In this document: in pieces, positions 51,762 through 60,750 of the stretch
Layout of the letters: every line of letters begins with the position of its first letter
How positions within the stretch are numbered: position 1 is the first letter of the stretch
NCBI RefSeq assembly: GCF_008801605.1
Contig: NZ_VZPJ01000001.1
Location: 558,001-622,000 of the forward strand
DNA length: 64,000 bases
Source: Pseudomonas brassicacearum subsp. brassicacearum
Lineage (GTDB): Bacteria; Pseudomonadota; Gammaproteobacteria; Pseudomonadales; Pseudomonadaceae
Reading direction: 5' to 3'
The notes under the pieces: model-generated
Told to the model about the DNA's origin: nothing
The model's input: only the letters and a program-made list of their open reading frames with translations
Database searches by the model: none
Program-made: the position numbers and the translations under genes

Positions 51762-52477
51762 TAACGTCCCTGATCCCAGATTTGACTTAGGGCTAAATTA
51801 AGCGATATCTAGCCATTGTGCCACTACGATCGCCCCCAATATCGTAGCGGCCTTTCATTGGCTACCCTTAGCTGTGGATTTAATCGGTCAACGCAACACG
51901 ACTCTAAGGCCAGAAAAAGCTGATACGGGGTCGCTGGTAGAAAAGTGACCCTGTCCTGCAGATCGCCGAGATGCCGATCTGGAGAAGGCAGTACTCGAAC
52001 AATTGGCAGCTGCCTTTGGTAGGTGGTCGCGCAGGCAACAGTCAAGACGTTAGAAAACCAATCGTAATCTGCCCACACCGACCATTACCGTCGAATGCTT
52101 GCTAATCGCCCTACTGACAGCCCAGAAAGGCTTCAGCGCCATGATGACGCAGATACTAGAAACGCTCAGGCCACCGTTAGCGAAAACACGCTCGTATTGC
52201 CTTTGAATTCGATTCATTGACAGGCCCGCTGAAGCTTACGCTTGAGCAGTTTCAGGCGCACGTAGAATGCACGCGGCAGGTGTGGTTCAGCCACTTCGTA
52301 CCATTGAACCAATCACAGCGCTGGAATATCAGCAGTACGCTATCCGACTTGCGCGTTGGTTGGTGACTCACTCCGCCGATTGCTGCCACTGAGTCTCAGC
52401 AAGTACTCTCGGCCTATCCCCTTTGGTTTCCGTCCTTCCGCTGCTACGCTCATGAGTCCTCGATTGGAGTCGAAACA
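51762..52477. other. Gap region inside the island with short open stretches
   Basis: About 716 bp with no gene I can support. A plus-strand frame near 52195-52365, without start codon, reads coherently up to SSTLSDLRVGW and a minus-strand 84-codon frame spans 51824-52078; neither is recognised. Possible remnants of former cargo. Confidence 0.35.
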
Positions 52478-52690
52478 ATGCCCACCGAATATTCACTTTC
52501 TGATGTTCTCGAGCGGCTGTACCAAAATCAGCTCGCCTTGGAGGCCGCGGTGATGGAGCTGACCTTGAAGGTAGAAGACCAAGGTGCAGCGGAGATAGGT
52601 GCCAACGTCCGAGGTGCACTTCACACCATCGGGGAAAATGCCGGACACATCAAGCAGGGCTTGGCTAAGCTGAGAACCCAGGGTCACTGA
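52478..52690 (+). CDS. Small hypothetical protein (70 residues)
   Basis: ATG 52478 follows GGAG at 8 bp. The chain begins MPTEYSLSDVLERLYQNQLA and is predicted to be mostly helical with an acidic centre. Helical with coiled-coil-like heptads at about 10-55. No family recognised. It lies alone in the island with no clear operon partner. The ribosome site and even codon use make a real gene likely. Confidence 0.6.
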   Translation: MPTEYSLSDVLERLYQNQLALEAAVMELTLKVEDQGAAEIGANVRGALHTIGENAGHIKQGLAKLRTQGH

Positions 52691-52820
52691 TTTAACGGCC
52701 CATGCGATGGCGAGCTTGGCGGTTATCCTGCACAGCATAAAGGCTGGACTCGCCGAAGTGTCAGAACTCCCGCGCGCTGCGCGGCGACATCGTGAAGATA
52801 CGGGCGCCCTCAACCTTTCG

Positions 52821-53069
52821 TTATGAAAAGCGGCGCACCTTGATAATCATGTCCGAAGCTACCTTATGCTTGGGCTTGGCCGCTCGAATAACCTTGTGCT
52901 GACCATCAGCCATTGTTTCAACGAGCATGCCATTCCTGATTTCCATCACACTGAGTCCGACCGCCAGCGTATTGATATAGGCCGCCTTAATCGCGCCTTT
53001 CGCCATGGCTGGAATTTTCTCTTCCAGCCGGCTCACCAGTTCATCATTTAACATCTGGTTGACGTCCAT
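52821..53069 (-). CDS. Small hypothetical protein (82 residues)
   Basis: ATG 53069 follows GGAG at 6 bp. Sequence: MDVNQMLNDELVSRLEEKIP then helical and a lysine-rich tail KPKHKVASDMIIKVRRFS. It may bind nucleic acid because of the basic end, but no family is recognised. It is separate from the toxin-antitoxin pair beyond it. Confidence 0.6.
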   Translation of the reverse strand: MDVNQMLNDELVSRLEEKIPAMAKGAIKAAYINTLAVGLSVMEIRNGMLVETMADGQHKVIRAAKPKHKVASDMIIKVRRFS

Positions 53070-53306
53070 AACGAGCTCCGCATTTTAGGCCAGCACGGAG
53101 CCAGCCATCGTGTCATTTCTGAGTTCAGGGACAAGCACCGCCCTTCCTTGGGATGCACGCAAGACGTATTTGGCCGTCGACGCTGCATAAACCTTCTACG
53201 GAACCCCCGACACCCCACAGAAGCCCGCCCTCCTCAGCGAGTTCTAATGAATGGCAATTCCGGCTTCAGAGAGCGAATTTTAGGGGTACTGTTCGGCCAT
53301 TTTGAC

Positions 53307-54014
53307 TCAGCTTTTTCCCGCGATGATAACGACCCCAATCCGCTCTGCCAGATCTAGCACCGTGTCGAACGCAGTCGAGTCGCCGGTCAAGCTGCGTGAT
53401 ACCCCCTGCGGATGGAGTGCGCCGTCAGGAACCCGGTCACCGAAGAGCACCACCGCCCGTGCCGAATCATCTTGTCGCGACACCCAAGACAGCCCTTGGG
53501 CATCTGGACACTGACGGTGGATTGCCTCGGCCCATTTGCGTGTCGCAGGATATTGATCTTTATCGGTGTCGATCAGTTGTTTGCGCGTGATGCCCAGTTT
53601 CCGCAGTGGCACGCTGGACAGATCAACCAGGTGCAGCGGTTGGCTAACCTGGACGGCAGAATGCACCTGTCCAGTCAGCTTGCCTTTGTCGAAGCTTTTA
53701 AACCCAGCCGTATGGGGAACGTCGTGGAAGACGGTCTCCATCAAGGCGCAATCGACTGTCGTGCCGCCATACAAGGTGGGAATCGCCCGCCCCTGATCAT
53801 CCTGGATCGGGCTGAAGCGTGCGTTGCCGTGCACACCAGGATTGAATTGATCAGGCTGATACTTATCCTGGTGCACACGGTGAAGCACATCGCCTTTGGC
53901 GATCACGGTGAACGTGACGTGCAACGTAGCCGCAGGCACTGGGGTAACGGACGCTGCCAAATCCGTGGGAGGCGTCGCCCTACCCTCACTGGACTCGGTA
54001 CGCTGCTTAGCCAT
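53307..54014 (-). CDS. RES-domain toxin (NAD+ phosphorylase type)
   Basis: 235 residues. The RES fold is indicated by LHRVHQDKYQPDQFNPG (conserved R), the TLYGGTTVDCALMETVFHDV block (Y and E of the active site), and a serine/arginine segment in the C-terminal half (RSLTGDSTAFD). RES toxins deplete NAD+ by phosphorolysis and halt growth. The start codon at 54014 overlaps the antitoxin stop by 8 bp, so antitoxin is made first. The N-terminal 30 residues are probably not part of the domain. Confidence 0.85.
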   Translation of the reverse strand: MAKQRTESSEGRATPPTDLAASVTPVPAATLHVTFTVIAKGDVLHRVHQDKYQPDQFNPGVHGNARFSPIQDDQGRAIPTLYGGTTVDCALMETVFHDVPHTAGFKSFDKGKLTGQVHSAVQVSQPLHLVDLSSVPLRKLGITRKQLIDTDKDQYPATRKWAEAIHRQCPDAQGLSWVSRQDDSARAVVLFGDRVPDGALHPQGVSRSLTGDSTAFDTVLDLAERIGVVIIAGKS

Positions 54015-54678
54015 GGACAATGCCTTGGATTTCATCCAGTGCTGCAGCAATCACCCGATCAGGCGCCGATGCCAACAGGTCCTGAGGTCTTTTGCCGCTC
54101 AGAAAGCTGTTATCTGAGCGGAACCAGTAAGCCATACCCCAGCCGTCCTTGTGGCCAGCGAAAGCCTCGATGACTTTGGCTAATGCCTTGAACGGCCGAT
54201 AGCCCGCATCCGGATCCAAGCCGTAACCCGGGAAATAGTCGACCCCACCGTGACTGATGGCAAAGATTTGCCCCTGTTTTTTCCATTTGTTGGGCTGGGC
54301 ACTCGGGTTTCGGGTACTCAACTGGGCCACCTGGGCGATGTCTGCGGCGGTCAGCCAGTCACCGCTTTCCAACACCGCTTTGCGGGCTTGGACCAGCATT
54401 GCCGCTTCCTTTAGCAGTCGAGGCGAAGGCGGCTTACGCGTCACAAACACCTCGGCCAGTCGCTCCAGCGACTTCGGGTCCTGACGCTCCTGCAGCACCT
54501 CGTACATCGAAGAAGCCACATTGGCGAAGTTTTCCGCCAACGCCTCAAATACGCTGAGGTTGACCTGATCAAAAGACACGACCAGCACTCGATCCGCATG
54601 CGAGCGGCTTAAGCTCGCCCGAGCCTCCTTAGGCGTACCGACCAAAGTGGAGACGCCCGACTGCTCTGTAACGCTCAT
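54007..54678 (-). CDS. Antitoxin of the RES pair (Xre/MbcA/ParS DUF2384 type)
   Basis: 223 residues. The C-terminal half (about 145-220) with DGWGMAYWFRSDNSFLSGKRPQDLLASAPDRVIAAALDEI is the conserved DUF2384 toxin-binding region; the N-terminal part holds the DNA-binding side. Start 54678 has GAGGAG upstream. It is longer than typical MbcA-like antitoxins. Operator-like inverted repeat at 54706-54731 suggests autoregulation. Confidence 0.8.
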   Translation of the reverse strand: MSVTEQSGVSTLVGTPKEARASLSRSHADRVLVVSFDQVNLSVFEALAENFANVASSMYEVLQERQDPKSLERLAEVFVTRKPPSPRLLKEAAMLVQARKAVLESGDWLTAADIAQVAQLSTRNPSAQPNKWKKQGQIFAISHGGVDYFPGYGLDPDAGYRPFKALAKVIEAFAGHKDGWGMAYWFRSDNSFLSGKRPQDLLASAPDRVIAAALDEIQGIVHG

Positions 54679-54705
54679 GGAAATCTCCTCACCAGTTATC
54701 TGCGC

Positions 54706-54731
54706 TATCAAATACTAGCATATCTTTGATA
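54706..54731. promoter_or_regulatory. Candidate autoregulatory operator of the RES-Xre pair
   Basis: TATCAAA, 12 bp, TTTGATA: a perfect 7-bp inverted repeat 28-53 bp upstream of the antitoxin start, the usual position for a toxin-antitoxin operator. The following 250 bp to the integrase remnant hold no gene I can support. Confidence 0.5.
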
Positions 54732-54982
54732 ACCCCAGCCCTGGCCTAGCCTCCATTCATCCGGATACATAGGTAGGATTGAGGGGAGCACGCCATGCCG
54801 TCGATCAGCACGGTGACTCTGGGGACGAAAAGTCTAAGGATACGATCTTGGCTTTCAGGTGTGGCGAGCGAGCTAAAGACCAGCAATGGTGGATCGAAAG
54901 AGTTGGCATAACCCAACTCAGCACTGCTTGAATTCCCGGCGGTCCCGCTCCCCTAAGGGCCGAAAATTTGTACCACATCGAT

Positions 54983-55285
54983 CTAAGAAGGTGTTCTCTC
55001 CGCCAACAGTTTGGCATTGCGCTCAAGCCGTCGCTGGTCGCGGGGATCGATACCCTTCGCGACCTGCGCCCTGGCGATATCACGCAGAGCGCGAGCATTG
55101 CGCAGACCTATTTCAGGATAAGTACCGAGCGAAATACGAGGCTGCTTGCCCGCCCAGGAAAAGCGGAAGTGCCAGCTCTTGGTGCCTTTCGTATTCACGA
55201 AAAGTGCGAGGCCATCAAAGTCAGGAAGGGTATAGTTTTTGGCGCGAGGTTTGGCGTGCCGGATCGCCGTATTGGTAAGGACCAT
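54983..55285 (-). pseudogene. N-terminal fragment of a P4-type tyrosine integrase
   Basis: 100 residues. MVLTNTAIRHAKPRAKNYTL, LPDFDGLALFVNTKGTKSWHFRF, GKQPRISLGTYPEIGL and KGIDPRDQRRLERNAKLLAE form the arm-binding (DUF4102-like) N-terminal domain of P4/CTnDOT-type integrases that use tRNA genes. The catalytic domain, expected to add 300 residues, is missing after about 54990. GAGGGAG precedes ATG 55285. It lies right inside the att repeat at 55509, the normal place for an island integrase. The island is therefore unlikely to excise by itself. Confidence 0.8.
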
Positions 55286-55445
55286 CGTACTAACTCCCTC
55301 ATATGAAATGAAGGTGTGTTGTACAGTTTTCAGAGTACCAAGCTGCTCAAAAAACTGATTTACCAAGCGTCGAATTGATGTACTAAAAAATGTACTAAAA
55401 AATCGTGGATACTAATGTATCAGAGTAGACTTTACTGGAACGAAA

Positions 55446-55465
55446 AAAGAGGCCGAGGCCTCTTT
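55446..55465. terminator. Rho-independent terminator beside the right island repeat
   Basis: AAAGAGGCC/GGCCTCTTT with a 2-nt loop is a strong stem with a T-rich flank. It sits between the integrase remnant and the tRNA-type repeat. Confidence 0.7.
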
Positions 55466-55508
55466 CTTTGACTTCTAAATACTTCAATGGAAGTCTATAG
55501 AAAAATAA

Positions 55509-55627
55509 TTGGAGCGGAAACGAGACTCGTATCTGGTGTCCGACCCGTTGAAATCTAAGGGTTTTATTTTCTTGCAGGAGCAGGAAAAAACTTAATCCTG
55601 GACTTGTTTTTGGGGAATATCAAGGGC
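55509..55627 (-). repeat. Right island boundary: second tRNA-Gly 3' end plus island-end repeat
   Basis: Minus-strand 55510-55528 matches the last 19-20 nt of tRNA-Gly with one base missing, and the sequence up to 55627 matches 40582-40679 with scattered changes. Because the tRNA body does not follow to the right, this repeat is probably the left end of yet another island, or a rearranged attachment site. Confidence 0.7.
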
Positions 55628-56002
55628 CAAGAAAGCGTGATTCCGGGCTGTGTCATTTGCTTCTATCCATAGCCAGCCGGACGGTAAGCAATCTCACTGC
55701 AACTAACACAAACCAACCAAGTAAGAATCTGACACTCATCACAGGAATGCGATCCGGCCGAAGGCCCGTGGATAGCTGACTCCTCGAATAACAGGACCCT
55801 AGCGAACGACATCGATTCAGATGCGCTGCTCTTGGTGAGCCCTCCCATTCGTCATCGGAACGCTCATAACGCTGGACAGTTTCTCTCACTCGTCCGCTAA
55901 AGCGAATGATTGCGCAGAGCGCAAGCAACCCTCCGCCACTTGAATATTAGAGACTATATGTCCATAGTAGACAAAAAACACACAGAATAGGCGTTCGCAA
56001 GC
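55628..56002. other. Region before the aspartoacylase-like gene
   Basis: No gene supported. It holds the 17-bp motif TATGTCCATAGTAGACA (55957-55973), 30 bp upstream of ATG 56003, closely related to the one at 58284-58300. Confidence 0.4.
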
Positions 56003-57142
56003 ATGCCCCAAACGGTAGAGATTACGCTTCCATCCCAAACTCCGGGCGTAGCACACAAGCTCTATAAACACACCTTCAGCGGCGGTTCAGGTCAGCGCAG
56101 CGCCTATATCCAGGCCGGGTTGCATGCCGATGAGCACCCTGGTCTTCTGGTGATTCAGAATCTACTGGTCCATCTGCAACGATTAGAGCAGGAAGGACGG
56201 ATTGACGGTCGGATAGTGATCAGACCGTTTGCCAACCCGGTCGGTATGGGACAGCAAGTGTTCGGACAACTGCCTGGACGCTTCAACCTGGCCACCGGCG
56301 AGAACTTTAATCGTAACTTTCCCAATATCACCACCCAGTTGGAGACCCTCCTGACGCAAGCGCGCCCGGCCCATAACGATGTGTGTGCGATGAAGTTTTT
56401 GCTGCTCTCTGCCTTGGGCGATTCAGTACCCGCCGAAACCGTGGCCGCAAATAAACATCTGCTTCTCCACGAAGCCTTGCAACATGACTTGTTCATTGAC
56501 CTCCACTGCGACACCTCCAGCATTCTGCACATCTACGCCAACCTCAACCAGCGTGAGCGGTCGACCCGCCTTGCCACGAGCATGGGTGTTAAAGCGGTAT
56601 TTCTCGAAGAAGAAGCAGGCGGTTTGCCCCTGGACGAGGCGTATGCAAAAGCCTGGAAGGTCTTGCATGGCAAAGGCTTCGTGGATGCTGAGTGTGCGGG
56701 TTTCTCAGCTACCGTCGAATTACGCGGCCAGGCCGATGTGGAAGACGCCATCGCGGAACAGGACGCTTTGGGCTTGCTGCGCTTTCTATCGACAGAAGGC
56801 TTAATCCGCCTGGACGATGACACAGAGGCGCCTATTGAGCCGGAGCACGTGACGGTTTATCCGTTGGAAGGAGTCGCCCATCTGGAGGCCTCCGGGACGG
56901 GCATCATCGCCTGGAGAAAAGCGCTCGGTGCAGCGGTACAACATGGGGAAATCATCGCCGAGATCCTCCCCTTAGACAACCCACTCGGAACACCGCGTAT
57001 TCCGGTACTCAGTCCACTGCAAGGCATCCTTGTAGCCCGCCATCACATCAGGTTGGTTCGCGTGGGGCAACGAATAGGCATGGCAGCCGGCACCGAGCCA
57101 CTTCCGGGACGCATTACCGGCCAGTTAATGCACGCCTTCTAA
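56003..57142 (+). CDS. Succinylglutamate desuccinylase/aspartoacylase-family protein
   Basis: 379 residues with the zinc site AGLHADEHPG (about 37-46, H-x2-E) and a third ligand at LFIDLHCDTS (H in HCD), plus FNRNFPN. The family cleaves N-acyl amino acids or related amides. Length is between AstE and the AGBL-like group. It starts the 56-60.5 kb set of amino-acid related genes and its promoter carries the shared 17-bp motif. No specific substrate can be named; an N-acylated basic amino acid would fit the neighbours. Confidence 0.8.
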   Translation: MPQTVEITLPSQTPGVAHKLYKHTFSGGSGQRSAYIQAGLHADEHPGLLVIQNLLVHLQRLEQEGRIDGRIVIRPFANPVGMGQQVFGQLPGRFNLATGENFNRNFPNITTQLETLLTQARPAHNDVCAMKFLLLSALGDSVPAETVAANKHLLLHEALQHDLFIDLHCDTSSILHIYANLNQRERSTRLATSMGVKAVFLEEEAGGLPLDEAYAKAWKVLHGKGFVDAECAGFSATVELRGQADVEDAIAEQDALGLLRFLSTEGLIRLDDDTEAPIEPEHVTVYPLEGVAHLEASGTGIIAWRKALGAAVQHGEIIAEILPLDNPLGTPRIPVLSPLQGILVARHHIRLVRVGQRIGMAAGTEPLPGRITGQLMHAF

Positions 57143-57261
57143 CAAACGAAGTAGGTAGATCACCCTATCAAAAAACAATAGTAATCCAATTTTCACCTGC
57201 CTTGGCGAGCTGCTTTTCGCGGCTTCTCCAACAAAACCAATAATCCATCTGAGGCATCACA

Positions 57262-58044
57262 ATGAAAATCCAAGCAGTGTTTATCGGCATGGCGCTCACC
57301 TTCACCCTCCCCCTGTCCATGGCCCAGGCAGCGGATGAAACGTTGAAGATAGGCATAGAAGCGGCCTACCCCCCATTTGCCTCCAAATCGCCAAATGGTG
57401 AAATTGTCGGTTTCGATTACGAGATAGGCAACGCGCTTTGCGCAGAGATGCAGATCAAGTGCCAATGGATCGAGCAGGAATATGACGGCCTGATTCCGGC
57501 TCTGAAAGTGAAAAAAGTCGATGCGATTTTGTCGTCGATGTCGATCACTGAAGAGCGTAAGAAATCTGTGGATTTCACGGATAGGTATTACCAGAGCCCC
57601 GCTCGGCTGGTGATGAAAAGCGGAACACAAATTGGGGATGACCTTTCCGGATTAAGTGGTAAGCGCATCGGCGTGCAGCGCTCCAGCATCCACGACCGCT
57701 TCGCGACAGAGACCCTGGCGCCTAAAGGAGCGGAGATCGTACGCTATACCTCGCAAAATGAAATTTATCTGGACATGAATTCCGGCCGGCTTGATGGAAC
57801 TGTCGCGGACCAGATCATTCTTAGCGAGTCTCTTCTAAAATTGCCTGCGGGCCATGGATTCGCTTTTGCTGGTCCCCAGTTAACCGATCCGAAATATTTC
57901 GGTAATGGCATTGGTATCGCCTTGCGAAAAGGCGATACACCGTATGTACAGCGCTTTAATGACGCCATAAAAGCCTTGCGGGCCAAGGGTATTTACCAAG
58001 CCATCAACGCCAAGTACTTCGATTTTGATGTTTATGGTCAGTGA
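57262..58044 (+). CDS. Periplasmic basic-amino-acid-binding protein (ABC, family 3)
   Basis: 260 residues with a signal peptide (1-23) and mature start ADETLKIGIEAAYPPFASKS, GFDYEIGNALCAEMQIKCQW and YDGLIPALKVKKVDAILSSMSITEERKK, matching the ArgT/HisJ lysine-arginine-ornithine binders. GAGG is 8 bp upstream. No permease gene is nearby. With the cyclodeaminase-like and DauR-like genes it points to arginine/ornithine-type compounds. Confidence 0.85.
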   Translation: MKIQAVFIGMALTFTLPLSMAQAADETLKIGIEAAYPPFASKSPNGEIVGFDYEIGNALCAEMQIKCQWIEQEYDGLIPALKVKKVDAILSSMSITEERKKSVDFTDRYYQSPARLVMKSGTQIGDDLSGLSGKRIGVQRSSIHDRFATETLAPKGAEIVRYTSQNEIYLDMNSGRLDGTVADQIILSESLLKLPAGHGFAFAGPQLTDPKYFGNGIGIALRKGDTPYVQRFNDAIKALRAKGIYQAINAKYFDFDVYGQ

Positions 58045-58196
58045 TTGATGCCACCTACTGTGGGCGAGTAGCTACTTATGTGTTGCTCATACATCCATAA
58101 AAAACTTTAAAGAATCGGCAGCGGCTCAGCGCGCTTGCTCGGCCCGACACACCCTGCCCACCTTAATAAAAAATGCACCCACAACACCGTGTCAGC

Positions 58197-58220
58197 CTGG
58201 GGCCAATAGGCCCCAGTTTC
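58197..58220 (+). terminator. Terminator-like hairpin after binding-protein gene
   Basis: CTGGGGCC/GGCCCCAG stem with a 4-nt loop followed by TTTC. Confidence 0.6.
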
Positions 58221-58283
58221 GTTGGGCCAACGAATCCTGATGGCGCTTTTATGTACGGAAATACCGCTTGTAAAAGAGAACAA

Positions 58284-58300
58284 TATATCCATAATGGATT
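58284..58300. promoter_or_regulatory. Shared 17-bp motif upstream of cyclodeaminase-like gene
   Basis: TATATCCATAATGGATT agrees with 55957-55973 at 11 of 17 positions, including an unbroken TCCATA core; here the core ATCCAT-A-ATGGAT is a perfect palindrome. A common operator for two units of the amino-acid set is inferred; the DauR-like regulator is a candidate. Confidence 0.45.
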
Positions 58301-58374
58301 TTAATTCCACGAATGAGGAATTCTTTTCTCACTCGCGATATCCGCCTCCATAGCCACCTTAGAGAGCGTTATCC

Positions 58375-59337
58375 ATGTCCTCTTCCACACAAGCCCCTCT
58401 CATCGTCCAAGAAAGTGACATCAAGGCGCTGCTTCCCAAACTGGATGTGCTGGCCGCCATGCGTAGCCTGTTCATCTCCCTGGCAGCAGACCACGCGATT
58501 CAGCTACCGCAACAGCTCGTAGAGTTTCCCAACGGCCAGGGGGACTTCATCAACTATCTGGGGGTCATGAGCCAGGAACAGGTTTATGGCATCAAGACCT
58601 CCCCCTACATCAAGACCGAGGGCAAACCTCTAGTAACGGCTTGGACCATGCTGATGTCCATGGAAACAGGAGCGCCGCTGTTGCTTGCAGATGCGGGCCT
58701 GCTGACCACTTTGCGCACTGCCGCCACCACGGCGCTCGCCATCGACTCTCTGGCGCCGAAAGGTAGCAAGCGCCTGGCCGTGATCGGCAGCGGCCCAATT
58801 GCACTGGCTCACATTGAGTTTGTGAAGGGGCTGCGAGAGTGGGAAAAAATTTCTATCCACTCCCTGGAGATCCCAACACTTAGCGACAAACAACACGAGG
58901 CCATCATGGCCATTGATCCCCGCATCGCGTTATGTGAGCTGCAATCGCAAGCCGTGTCCAACGCCGATGTGGTGATGTTGTGCACGTCATCCCCCCAGCC
59001 CGTACTGCAAACGGAAATTCTGGGCCAGCCCACGCTGATTACATCAATAAGCACCAATGCGTATCGGGCCCATGAAATCGCGCCGCAGGAGCTATCGAAG
59101 ATGGATGTGTATTGCGACTACCGCCACACCACGCCGCTGGCCGCGGGTGAAATGGTTATCGCAACCGAGCGTCAATGGTGGTCCACCGAAAGCTTGGCCG
59201 GAGATCTGGCGGAACTTTCCAACGGGACCGCGCCCCTGCCTGCCTACGACCGTCATGTGTTTTTCCGCTCCATCGGTTTAGGCCTGGAGGACGTGGCGAT
59301 CTCCCTGGAAGTCTACAAGGCGCTGGCTCAAGGCTGA
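58375..59337 (+). CDS. Ornithine cyclodeaminase / mu-crystallin family protein (second)
   Basis: 320 residues. TTLRTAATTALAIDSLAPKG and the Rossmann motif AVIGSGPIALAHIEFVKG identify the family. Compared with the gene at 15798 the N terminus is longer by a different segment and the substrate half differs, so they are not recent duplicates. It probably deaminates or reduces an ornithine-like or imine compound with NAD(H). 42 bp ahead of the aminotransferase gene. Confidence 0.82.
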   Translation: MSSSTQAPLIVQESDIKALLPKLDVLAAMRSLFISLAADHAIQLPQQLVEFPNGQGDFINYLGVMSQEQVYGIKTSPYIKTEGKPLVTAWTMLMSMETGAPLLLADAGLLTTLRTAATTALAIDSLAPKGSKRLAVIGSGPIALAHIEFVKGLREWEKISIHSLEIPTLSDKQHEAIMAIDPRIALCELQSQAVSNADVVMLCTSSPQPVLQTEILGQPTLITSISTNAYRAHEIAPQELSKMDVYCDYRHTTPLAAGEMVIATERQWWSTESLAGDLAELSNGTAPLPAYDRHVFFRSIGLGLEDVAISLEVYKALAQG

Positions 59338-59379
59338 GCACCGCTTGCTTACCAATCCAACAAAACAAAAGGTACTCCT

Positions 59380-60498
59380 ATGAAAATCAGAGAGTTCGGC
59401 GTTGAAATCTGGATGAACGCCTACGAAAACGAATGCAAGTACAACTTGGCAGAAACCTGCGTCGAGTCTTTGACTATCGAGCAACTGCTGGAAATGGCTG
59501 GCAAGAAAGACAGCATCCTCGCTGAGTTGCTGCCGCTGAAAATGACTTACGGTGCCATCGAAGGCTCCGATCGCCTGCGTAACAATGTGGCGGCCTTGTA
59601 CTCGAGACAGAACAAGGAGAACGTGGTTATCACCCACGGAGCCATTGGTGCTAACGCCCTTGTGTATGAAACGCTTGTTGAACCAGGCGATCACGTTATT
59701 TCGGTGGCACCGACCTATCAGCAGCACTACTCGATTCCAGAGAGTTACGGTGCCGAGGTTTCGATTCTTCGTTTGCGAGAGGAAAATGCTTTCCTTCCAG
59801 ACTTGGAAGAATTGCAAGCGTTGGTTCGCTCGAACACTAAAGTGATCGCCATCAATAATCCAAACAACCCCACCGGTGCATTGATGGATCAGGTGCGGCT
59901 GGAAAAAATTGTAGCAATTGCCCGTTCGGCCGGGGCATATCTGCTCAGCGACGAGGTCTACCGCGGCGTTGATCAGCACGGCGATGGATTTACCGTTTCA
60001 GTGGCCGATTTGTACGAGAAAGGCATCAGCACCGCCAGTATGTCCAAGGCTTTCTCGCTGGCTGGCCTGCGTCTTGGCTGGATCGTCGCACCCACCGAAC
60101 TGATTCACCGCGTATCGATTCATCGTGACTACAACACTATCAGTGTCGGCATGCTTGATGACCACTTCGCCAGCATCGCCCTAGAGAACAAAGACAAAAT
60201 TTTGTCTCGCAACCATTCCATTACCCGGACCAACCTCGCGTACCTGGATCAATGGGTCGCGAAGGAACCTAAAGTTTCCTACGTCAAACCAAAGTCGGGC
60301 ACCACTGCTCTTCTGAAAATTGACACGGACCTTTCCTCCCGTGACCTGTGCATCAAGTTGCTGGAAAGCAAAGGCGTCATGTTCACGCCTGGCAGTGCTC
60401 TGGACATCGAGGGCTACGTGCGGATTGGCTATGCCAATGACCTGTCAGTACTCAAAGAAGGTTTGGACAAGGTTTCGCAGTTCCTTGCCAATATCTGA
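59380..60498 (+). CDS. PLP-dependent aminotransferase class I/II (capreomycidine synthase-like)
   Basis: 372 residues. Substrate/PLP segment NNPNNPTGALMD, DEVYRGVDQ and the Schiff-base lysine in ASMSKAFSLAGLRLGW. It resembles capreomycidine-synthase-like proteins, which act on hydroxyarginine, more than typical aspartate aminotransferases. AAGG precedes ATG 59380. It is the last enzyme of the set before the DauR-like regulator; an arginine derivative is a reasonable substrate. Confidence 0.8.
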   Translation: MKIREFGVEIWMNAYENECKYNLAETCVESLTIEQLLEMAGKKDSILAELLPLKMTYGAIEGSDRLRNNVAALYSRQNKENVVITHGAIGANALVYETLVEPGDHVISVAPTYQQHYSIPESYGAEVSILRLREENAFLPDLEELQALVRSNTKVIAINNPNNPTGALMDQVRLEKIVAIARSAGAYLLSDEVYRGVDQHGDGFTVSVADLYEKGISTASMSKAFSLAGLRLGWIVAPTELIHRVSIHRDYNTISVGMLDDHFASIALENKDKILSRNHSITRTNLAYLDQWVAKEPKVSYVKPKSGTTALLKIDTDLSSRDLCIKLLESKGVMFTPGSALDIEGYVRIGYANDLSVLKEGLDKVSQFLANI

Positions 60499-60750
60499 TG
60501 CTTCCAACTGCATCGTCCGGTGCAGTGGCGTATGAGCGCGCAAATAGTGCTGACGGCGACACCGTCGGCCCTTGGCTTGCGTTCATGCGCCATCTGGAAC
60601 TGGAGGCGGCTTCAGCAGACTTGACCTATATGCAGATCGAAAAAACTTTCGTTGGCCCTCGTCAGGATGATCGCGAGCCTCGGCTCGTAGTCAAATAGCG
60701 CAGATGCTACAGTTGCCCTCTACTGGACTTCCCTTGCGACCTGCCAAAGC

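Larger units (their letters stand above)
58045..58374. other. Intergenic region with terminator and shared motif
   Basis: No gene. It holds a terminator-like hairpin (58197-58220) and the 17-bp regulatory motif (58284-58300). Confidence 0.4.

Noticed and set aside
40562-55528. Complete tRNA-Gly gene at either repeat
   Set aside because: Only the final 20 nt are present; the sequence continuing into the tRNA body is absent at both sites.
55653-55928. 91-codon minus-strand frame before the aspartoacylase-like gene
   Set aside because: No ribosome site or homology; it lies in island-junction DNA.
60498-60698. 66-codon frame starting at the aminotransferase stop (TGATG)
   Set aside because: Overlap is suggestive, but there is no familiar sequence, no ribosome site and unusual composition, so I do not call it.
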